Source: Promicromonosporaceae bacterium (GTDB lineage Bacteria; Actinomycetota; Actinomycetes; Actinomycetales; Cellulomonadaceae). From it: a stretch of 10,397 nucleotides of DNA. The position numbers and the translations under genes are program-made. Below, in pieces: positions 1 to 5,041 of the stretch. Under the pieces are notes generated by a model, which had not been told where the DNA came from, made no database searches, and saw nothing but the letters and a program-made list of their open reading frames with translations. Position 1 is the stretch's first letter; each line of letters starts with the position of its first letter. The DNA lies in contig WQZL01000083.1 of the NCBI GenBank assembly GCA_009780755.1, forward strand, positions 1-10,397. Direction: 5' to 3'.

Positions 1-1011
1 GGTGACGTTGAAAAAGCCGGGCAGGCTAACAGAGGTGCGCAAGCAGCGCCCGTCCGTGTGGGTGAGGGTAAATGCGGAGCCGGTATCGTGCGGGGTCACA
101 TCGGTGACGATCCAATCGGCAACCGGCGCGTTTGGCAGGGAGGAGATGGTGGTTGTTGGCACCTCGCGCTGCCTGGTATCGACGGCGAGCCGCTGCCCCC
201 ACTCGTCGTCCACTACCACTACGGCCTGGCGGGAACGCTCGGTGAATAGCCCGGCCTTGGCCTGGTAGTAGTTCTCCATCGTGCCGTGAAAATCTAGGTG
301 ATCTTGGGTCAGGTTGGTGAATCCGCTCACGTCGTAGCAGATGCCGTTTACTCGCCCAAGCGCCAGGGAGTGTGAGGAAACCTCCATCGCCAGGGAGGTC
401 ACCCCATCCTCGGCCATCGCGGCCAGCAAAGCTTGCAGGTCGGCAGCCTCGGGAGTGGTCAGCTTCGAGGGCAGCACGCGACCCGCCGAGCGCATCTCAA
501 CGGTGCCGATCAGCCCGGTGGTGCGGCCCAGCGCTCGGGCGATGGCATCCAGCAGGTAGGTAACGGTGGTCTTGCCGTTGGTACCGGTCATCCCAAAGGT
601 GGTCATGTTTTTGGCTGGGTCGCCGTACACGCGTGCCGCAATGAGGCCAACCGCCGCCCGTGGGTTGGGAACTACCATCACCGGTTTTTCAAGGTCTGCG
701 TGTATCAACTGGAACAGCCCTGCCTCATCAGTCAACACGGCGGCGGCCCCGCGAGCGATGGCATCGGCGGCGAACTGTGCCCCATGAACCGTGGCGCCAG
801 GTAGCGCCGCAAAAAGCGCGCCCGGCTTGACCTGTCGATTGTCTGAAACCACCGCAGTAACCTGCGGGTTATCGACACCGCCTAGATAATGGAGTTCAGC
901 GTCGACGGCCAACCCAAGGTCGCGGAACGACATTCCCTCGTTACTGGCAGGCGTAATCCGTCCAGGCATTGCTTCCACAGGCGGAACCATAGCCGCATCC
1001 GGGGTACTCAT
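1..1011 (-). CDS. murE: MurE, UDP-MurNAc-dipeptide ligase (C-terminus cut by window edge)
   Basis: This is the first 337 codons of the cytoplasmic Mur ligase that adds the third stem-peptide residue (L-Lys or meso-DAP) to UDP-MurNAc-L-Ala-D-Glu, using ATP. The N-terminal UDP-binding domain (about residues 30-125) includes SDNRQVKPGALFAALPGA, the family's usual DSR region with Asn in place of Ser. The central ATPase domain has the P-loop GTNGKTT (143-149), LTTPEAADL (184-192), MEVSSHS (209-215), DHLDFHG (237-243) and the Lys of YYQAKAGLF (K252), which is carbamylated in known Mur ligases. The frame is still open at base 1, in the PGFFNV segment. The C-terminal domain, which carries the motif that separates Lys from DAP specificity, lies outside, so the substrate cannot be decided. 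The ATG at 1011 overlaps the rsmH stop as ATGA and has a GAGG 7 nt upstream. Later in-frame ATGs (residues 8, 15, 27) lack this support. Confidence 0.96.
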   Translation of the reverse strand, partial: MSTPDAAMVPPVEAMPGRITPASNEGMSFRDLGLAVDAELHYLGGVDNPQVTAVVSDNRQVKPGALFAALPGATVHGAQFAADAIARGAAAVLTDEAGLFQLIHADLEKPVMVVPNPRAAVGLIAARVYGDPAKNMTTFGMTGTNGKTTVTYLLDAIARALGRTTGLIGTVEMRSAGRVLPSKLTTPEAADLQALLAAMAEDGVTSLAMEVSSHSLALGRVNGICYDVSGFTNLTQDHLDFHGTMENYYQAKAGLFTERSRQAVVVVDDEWGQRLAVDTRQREVPTTTISSLPNAPVADWIVTDVTPHDTGSAFTLTHTDGRCLRTSVSLPGFFNVT

Positions 1012-2000
1012 GCGGTACCTCGCCGCAGGTGCGCGGGGGTGGGCCGCGTTCGTTCCGCGGCGCGCAGCCTTACGGACGCCGAACGAGGGTTCTTGGTTAG
1101 CTCGATCTCGTCGGCCTTTTCGGCGCCGCGAGTAAGTGCGATCAGGTAGGGCTTATGGGTTTCAGGTTCGATGGGCAGGCCGGATGGGGCGCTTGATTGG
1201 GTGCCTCGTTGAATAGTCCGCTTGACGATGCGGTCTTCGAGCGATTGGTAGGACTCGACCACGATGCGCCCCCCCACACTCAAGCATTCGATGGCGGCAG
1301 GCACGGCCCGCTCTAGCGCGCCCAGCTCGTCGTTCACCTCAATGCGGAGGGCCTGGAAGGTGCGTTTGGCCGGGTTGCCGCCCTCTTTGCGGGTGGCCGC
1401 CGGAATGCAGGCCCGCACCAGGTCTACGAGTTCGGCCGTGCGTGCCCAGGGCCGTTCGACTCGGCGACGGACGATGGAGCGGGCGATCTTGGCGGCAAAG
1501 CGCTCTTCCCCGTACTCGCGCAGAATACGGGTCAGTTCGCGCTCCTCGTAAGTGTTCAACACGTCGGCTGCCGTTTGGCCCGATGTTTGATTCATCCGCA
1601 TGTCGAGCGGGGCATCGTGCGCGTAGGCAAAGCCACGCTCGGTCTCGTCGAGTTGTAGGGAACTTACCCCCAAATCCATAAGCACCCCTTGCACCAGGCC
1701 GCCCGCGTTGTGTTCCCGCACAACGTCCCCGATTTCGTCGTACACGGCCGGTACCGGAACGAACCGCCCCTCAAATCGCGCTAGCCGCTCCGAGGCCAGT
1801 CGCAACGCCTGGGGGTCGCGGTCAATGCCGATCACAACGGCGGTTGGCACCTGCTCCAGCACGCCCTCCGCGTGGCCACCCAGGCCAAGGGTGCAGTCAA
1901 CCAATACGGAACCGGGCGTCGCTAGCGCCGGGGCCAGCAGCTCAACACACCGCTGCAACAGCACCGGCAGATGCCGCCCCGCAGCCCCCTCCTGCTCCAT
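1008..2000 (-). CDS. rsmH: RsmH (MraW), 16S rRNA m4C1402 methyltransferase
   Basis: This is a SAM-dependent methyltransferase that N4-methylates C1402 of 16S rRNA in the ribosomal P site. At 330 aa it has the usual family length. Visible motifs are HLPVLL near the N-terminus (10-15), the SAM-binding loop VDCTLGLGGHAEG (34-46), GIDRDPQAL (58-66), MDLGVSSLQLD (108-118), then ERGFAYAHDAPLDMRMN, NPAKRTFQALRIEVNDEL and QSLEDRIVKRT toward the C-terminus. An upstream in-frame start at 2054 would add 18 residues unlike the family. The ATG at 2000 places HLPVLL at the expected distance from the N-terminus and has a purine-rich GGGGG 4 nt upstream. The gene lies 151 bp downstream of mraZ, a wider gap than I expect, and its TGA overlaps the murE ATG. 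This implies translational coupling and leaves no room for ftsL or ftsI. Confidence 0.97.
   Translation of the reverse strand: MEQEGAAGRHLPVLLQRCVELLAPALATPGSVLVDCTLGLGGHAEGVLEQVPTAVVIGIDRDPQALRLASERLARFEGRFVPVPAVYDEIGDVVREHNAGGLVQGVLMDLGVSSLQLDETERGFAYAHDAPLDMRMNQTSGQTAADVLNTYEERELTRILREYGEERFAAKIARSIVRRRVERPWARTAELVDLVRACIPAATRKEGGNPAKRTFQALRIEVNDELGALERAVPAAIECLSVGGRIVVESYQSLEDRIVKRTIQRGTQSSAPSGLPIEPETHKPYLIALTRGAEKADEIELTKNPRSASVRLRAAERTRPTPAHLRRGTA
1011..1024 (-). promoter_or_regulatory. murE ribosome binding site inside the rsmH 3' end
   Basis: On the minus strand a GAGGT lies just before the murE ATG (GAGG, then 6 nt of spacer, then ATG), inside the last codons of rsmH. Together with the ATGA overlap it supports the chosen murE start and suggests that ribosomes finishing rsmH can restart on murE. 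Confidence 0.5.
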
Positions 2001-2151
2001 CCGTCCCCCTATATATGTGGGCAGCGTGCCCTCCCGGCAACCCTGGTCTCCCACCGCGCCCTCTGAGACCGGGGAAGTGGTCGCAGAAAACTCGCGGGGA
2101 GAGGCCAGAACTGCCGGGCCTCGCCGTTATTTAGTTGTCCGGTCCCCCGCG
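2001..2151 (-). other. mraZ-rsmH spacer with three hairpins and a possible rsmH promoter
   Basis: This gap inside the dcw operon holds no gene. It contains three perfect short inverted repeats: GAGGCC/GGCCTC (2101-2106 with 2117-2122), GGTCTC/GAGACC (2045-2050 with 2065-2070) and GGGCA/TGCCC around a 3-nt loop (2019-2031). The last overlaps a promoter-like pair on the minus strand: TTGCCG (2040-2035), 17 bp, then CATATA (2017-2012). The adjacent, overlapping TATATA (2015-2010) is an alternative -10. Transcription from it would start within a few bases of the rsmH ATG. No U-tract follows any stem, so a simple intrinsic terminator is not apparent. A leader with attenuation or RNA processing, or an internal promoter, are both possible. 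The hairpins are visible; their function is inferred. Confidence 0.35.
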
Positions 2152-2616
2152 TTAAAACGCCAGGCCCGGGAAGATTTCTTCGGCCGTCTCGGAGTAGGCG
2201 GCCTCGTGGCTGCCCAGGTAGGTTTCCCAGGCGGCCAGATCCCAAATTTCGACGCGGGTGCCCGCGCCGATCACGGCGACCTCTCGGTCCAACCCGGCGT
2301 AGGCGCGCAGCACGGACGGGATCGAGATGCGCCCCTGCTTATCCGGCACCTCGTCGCTCGCCCCCGAGAGCATCAGGCGCAAGTAGTCGCGAGCCGCCCG
2401 GTTGGTGACCGGAGCCTGCCGCATCTGCTCGTATATGCGCGAGAACTCGTCCATCGGCATCAGGAACAGGCAACGCTCCTGGCCGCGCGTCATCACCAGG
2501 CCGGACGCCAGCCGGGGCCGAAACTTCGCCGGAAGGATCAACCGCCCCTTGTCGTCCAGTTTCGGGGTGTAAGTGCCCAGCAGCAGGCCGCCGCCGATGA
2601 TCTCCGCGCCGACCAA
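2152..2616 (-). CDS. mraZ: MraZ, transcriptional regulator of the dcw cluster
   Basis: MraZ is a DNA-binding protein with two SpoVT-AbrB (swapped-hairpin) domains. It forms ring-shaped oligomers and regulates its own operon. The first domain begins LLLGTYTPKLDDKGRLILPAKF, split here as LLLGTYTPKLDD and KGRLILPAKF, near the N-terminus. The second carries DEVPDKQGRISIPSVLRAYAGL, split as DEVPDKQGR and ISIPSVLRAYAGL, followed by EVAVIGAGTRVEIWDLAAW. These closely fit actinobacterial MraZ. The start is unusual. Relatives begin with M-F/L-L-G right at the conserved block, but no ATG exists here. The first possible codons are GTG at 2622 and TTG at 2616, both in frame. A strong GGAGG (2629-2625) lies 3 nt from the GTG and 9 nt from the TTG, so TTG is preferred. 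Either choice gives an N-terminal extension of roughly 10-12 residues. The gene is first in its operon and divergent from the MoxR operon. Confidence 0.95.
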   Translation of the reverse strand: MVGAEIIGGGLLLGTYTPKLDDKGRLILPAKFRPRLASGLVMTRGQERCLFLMPMDEFSRIYEQMRQAPVTNRAARDYLRLMLSGASDEVPDKQGRISIPSVLRAYAGLDREVAVIGAGTRVEIWDLAAWETYLGSHEAAYSETAEEIFPGLAF

Positions 2617-2621
2617 GCCCA

Positions 2622-2630
2622 CTCACCTCC
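2622..2630 (-). promoter_or_regulatory. mraZ ribosome binding site
   Basis: Minus-strand GGGGAGGTGA is a long match to the 16S anti-Shine-Dalgarno sequence. Its spacing favours TTG 2616 (9 nt after GGAGG) over GTG 2622 (3 nt), so it decides the likely start of mraZ. Confidence 0.6.
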
Positions 2631-2657
2631 CCAGGGTGTCCGAAAGGCCCTGCTGGC

Positions 2658-2693
2658 CTCCCTTTTACTCCACTGTACTCCATATTCCTCCAC
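2658..2693 (-). promoter_or_regulatory. MraZ-box array: four 6-bp repeats with a 10-bp period
   Basis: Read on the minus strand toward mraZ, four boxes occur: GTGGAG (2693-2688), ATGGAG (2683-2678), GTGGAG (2673-2668) and AGGGAG (2663-2658). Each pair is separated by exactly 4 nt, giving one box per helical turn. Known MraZ operators are tandem copies of TGGGN-like (Escherichia coli) or GTGG(A/T)G-like (Mycoplasma) boxes at about this spacing, upstream of mraZ. The match in sequence, phasing and position makes an autoregulatory MraZ operator very likely. The fourth box is the most degenerate. A CATAAA hexamer (2700-2695) directly precedes the first box and could be a -10 element, but no good -35 partner was found. 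Confidence 0.8.
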
Positions 2694-2787
2694 TTTTATG
2701 CAAATCGAGTCGTTTTTTGCCGCTTGGCTCGCCTACGGACAGCCAAATGGTTCATCTAAAGCCGCGTTTCGGGGGAAACTGGTACCC

Positions 2788-3738
2788 ATGCATGAGTTGG
2801 TTGACGTTACGAACAACATCCGCCGAGCCATCGAATCGGTGGTCTCTGGTCGCGATCAGCTGGCCTGGCTCACCGTCGTGGTGCTGCTCGCCGAGGGACA
2901 CCTACTGATCGAGGACGTGCCCGGCGTTGGAAAAACCACGCTCGCCAAGGCACTCGCCCGATCAATCGACTGCCAGGTGGGGCGCATTCAATTCACCCCC
3001 GACCTGCTGCCGAGCGATCTGACCGGCGTCAACATCTTCCGCACCGCCACCCACACCTTCGAGTTCCGCCCCGGCCCGGTGTTCAACAACGTGGTGATCG
3101 GCGATGAAATCAACCGTGCCTCGCCCAAGACGCAGGCCGCGCTGCTGGAATGCATGGAGGAGGGGCAGGTCACCATCGATGGCGCCACACATGCCCTCCC
3201 CCGTCCTTTCCTGGTGGTGGCCACGCAGAACCCCATCGAAATGGAGGGCACCTACCCGCTGCCCGAGGCGCAGCGCGACCGATTCATGGCCCGGCTAACC
3301 GTCGGCTACCCGGACAACGTGGCCGAGCTGGGGATGCTCGACCGGCAGGAGGCGATCTCGCCACTGGCTCACCTCTCCCCGGTCACCGATGCCGCGACGA
3401 TCACCCGGCTATCTGCGGCGGTGCGGCAGATTCACGCCGCCCCTGCCGTTAAGCAATACGTACTCAACCTGGTGACGGCCACTCGCAGTCATCCATCGTT
3501 GCGTCTCGGCGGCTCCCCTCGTGCCTCCCTGCAATTACTCAAAGCGGCCAAGGCAAGCGCGGCGATGGCCGGACGAAACTATGTGCTGCCAGACGATGTG
3601 CAGGCCCTTGCCGTACCGGTGATTGCGCACCGCCTGATCCTGAATACCGAGGCCCGGCTGGCCGGTACCTCAACCATTGATGTAATGACGCAGATCGTTT
3701 CCCGTACCGCCGTACCCGCTCCCGTCGGCCAACGTTGA
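2788..3738 (+). CDS. MoxR-family AAA+ ATPase
   Basis: This cytoplasmic ATPase of the MoxR (AAA_3) family is 316 aa, typical for the family. Such proteins are thought to act as chaperones that mature or activate partner complexes, often with von Willebrand A or DUF58 proteins. Visible motifs are Walker A GVGKTT (46-51), QFTPDLLPSDLTG (68-80), Walker B VVIGDEINRASPKTQ (102-116), sensor 1 VATQNPIEMEGTYPLPEAQ (144-162) and RDRF (163-166). A helical lid follows, with SPRASLQLLKAAKA and a YVLPDDVQALAVPVIAHRL segment. The ATG at 2788 puts the N-terminus (MHELVDVTNNI) in line with relatives. An upstream in-frame ATG at 2698 would extend into the MraZ box region and is less likely. The gene is the first of a three-gene operon: the DUF58 gene starts 1 nt after its TGA. 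It shares a 165-171-bp divergent upstream region with mraZ. Confidence 0.95.
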   Translation: MHELVDVTNNIRRAIESVVSGRDQLAWLTVVVLLAEGHLLIEDVPGVGKTTLAKALARSIDCQVGRIQFTPDLLPSDLTGVNIFRTATHTFEFRPGPVFNNVVIGDEINRASPKTQAALLECMEEGQVTIDGATHALPRPFLVVATQNPIEMEGTYPLPEAQRDRFMARLTVGYPDNVAELGMLDRQEAISPLAHLSPVTDAATITRLSAAVRQIHAAPAVKQYVLNLVTATRSHPSLRLGGSPRASLQLLKAAKASAAMAGRNYVLPDDVQALAVPVIAHRLILNTEARLAGTSTIDVMTQIVSRTAVPAPVGQR

Positions 3739-3739
3739 C

Positions 3740-5041
3740 GTGATCTCCGCCCTCCGTCGCCTGACCCGAGTCCGGCCCACGCTTCGTGGCGCCGGGCTGC
3801 TCGGCGTCGGTGGAGCGCTGCTCATTTTCGGCCTCGTTGGCGGGCTGCCGGATATCGTCGGGCTGGCCACCGCCACGCTTGCGATCTGCGTTGTCGCCTG
3901 GTTGTCGCAGGGTTTAAGCAGGCTCAACAAGGGGCGTGGCGCCTTGAGCGTTTCCCGCGCGGTACTCCCGATGCCGGTGGTGCGCGGGGAACATGCCCAG
4001 GTAAACCTGACGGTGACACCAACTCGCCCAACAGCCACCGCCTACGAGCGGCTCAGCCGCCTTCACCTCTCAGAACAGACCGCTCCCGAACTCGTAGGTG
4101 AGACCGGGCTGCGAGCCGGTGTCCGGGCGCTACCCGACCGAATCGAGGTGGGCTACGCCCTAGCACCCCTGCGTCGAGGCCGCTGGGAACTTGGCCCCCT
4201 GCTGGCCACCCGACAAGACGCCTTCGGCCTGGCCCGCATCACTGCTCCCCTTGGCTCCACCAACCTGGTGCCGGTGTGGCCTCGCACCGCCGAGTTGTCG
4301 GCGCGGGTTGGTCTGCTCGGCGAGTTGGAGGCTAGCGGTGCCGGGATGCGTATGCCTTCCGCCGATGATGTGGTGTTGCGCGATTATGTGCCCGGCGATG
4401 ATCCGCGGCGTGTTCACTGGCCTACCGCCGCCCGGCAGTCGCGGCTCATGGTGCGCGCCGATGAGGGCGCCGGAATGCGCCCGGTAACGGTGCTGCTAGA
4501 CCTGGGGCTGCTGGTACCCCCCGGTGAGTCCGAATCCATCTGCGGACTCACCCCCGATGATGGGGAGTGGGCCGTCGAGTTGGCCGCCTCCATTGCCTGC
4601 GCCGTTCAAAAAACGGGCCACCCAACGCGGCTAGTGGCCACACAGCTGACCGGGTTAAGCGACGGCGCCGGGTTCGTCTCCGGAGCGGAGGCCGGGCGGG
4701 CGACGCTATTGGATGAGACCGTTGACCTGGTAGGACATCGCACCGATACCGGTGCGAATACCGCGATGGCCGCCACCACGCTGGCCCTGCGACAGCGGCA
4801 CAGCCCCGGCGAGGTGTTCGTGGCGATCCTACGGCCCCAATCCGGCGCGGCGCTGCGCGAGCTGACCGCGCTCGGCACCGAGGCTGGCGCCTGCTGGGGC
4901 TTGCTGGTTGATACCCGTCGAGGCCGCAATACCGGTCAGGCGGTAGATACCCTGCGTTCGGCTGGTTGGCGCCTGACTCGCACCGCGCCACGCACCCCGA
5001 TGCAGCATGTCTGGACCGCGCTGCTGGAGGGTGCCGCATGA
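3740..5041 (+). CDS. DUF58 membrane protein, partner of the MoxR ATPase
   Basis: The 433-aa protein has two N-terminal membrane segments (about residues 17-35 and 38-56) and a large remainder probably on the cytoplasmic side. The DUF58 signature is RDYVPGDDPRRVHWPTAAR starting at residue 214, followed by RLMVRADEG. The C-terminal third looks like a divergent von Willebrand A-like region (VTVLLDLGLL, then VELAASIACAV), as proposed for this family; that assignment is inferred. It starts at GTG 3740, one base after the moxR-type stop, with no clear Shine-Dalgarno, so translation is probably coupled. Its TGA overlaps the ATG of the transglutaminase gene. DUF58 and MoxR genes occur together very widely. 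The biochemical role is not established, and the operon suggests a membrane complex with the downstream protein. Confidence 0.93.
   Translation: MISALRRLTRVRPTLRGAGLLGVGGALLIFGLVGGLPDIVGLATATLAICVVAWLSQGLSRLNKGRGALSVSRAVLPMPVVRGEHAQVNLTVTPTRPTATAYERLSRLHLSEQTAPELVGETGLRAGVRALPDRIEVGYALAPLRRGRWELGPLLATRQDAFGLARITAPLGSTNLVPVWPRTAELSARVGLLGELEASGAGMRMPSADDVVLRDYVPGDDPRRVHWPTAARQSRLMVRADEGAGMRPVTVLLDLGLLVPPGESESICGLTPDDGEWAVELAASIACAVQKTGHPTRLVATQLTGLSDGAGFVSGAEAGRATLLDETVDLVGHRTDTGANTAMAATTLALRQRHSPGEVFVAILRPQSGAALRELTALGTEAGACWGLLVDTRRGRNTGQAVDTLRSAGWRLTRTAPRTPMQHVWTALLEGAA
5026..5030 (+). promoter_or_regulatory. Ribosome binding site of the transglutaminase gene
   Basis: GGAGG sits 7 nt before the ATG at 5038, inside the end of the DUF58 gene. 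It fixes the start at the ATGA overlap rather than at the upstream in-frame ATG at 4966. Confidence 0.65.

Noticed and set aside
341..804. Plus-strand open frames over the murE region
   Set aside because: The minus strand here encodes an unbroken MurE with all expected motifs, so these are shadows.
2001..2054. Extended rsmH start at 2054
   Set aside because: The added 18 residues have no family counterpart and cover the promoter-like and hairpin DNA; ATG 2000 gives the normal N-terminus.
1708..2787. Long plus-strand open frame running into the MoxR-family gene
   Set aside because: It is antisense to rsmH and mraZ, its translation is low-complexity Arg/Pro/Ser-rich sequence, and recognisable MoxR sequence begins only at 2788. 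It reflects high-GC codon bias.
2698..2787. Upstream ATG at 2698 as start of the MoxR-family gene
   Set aside because: It would add 30 residues unlike the family and begin beside the MraZ boxes; ATG 2788 fits the usual length.
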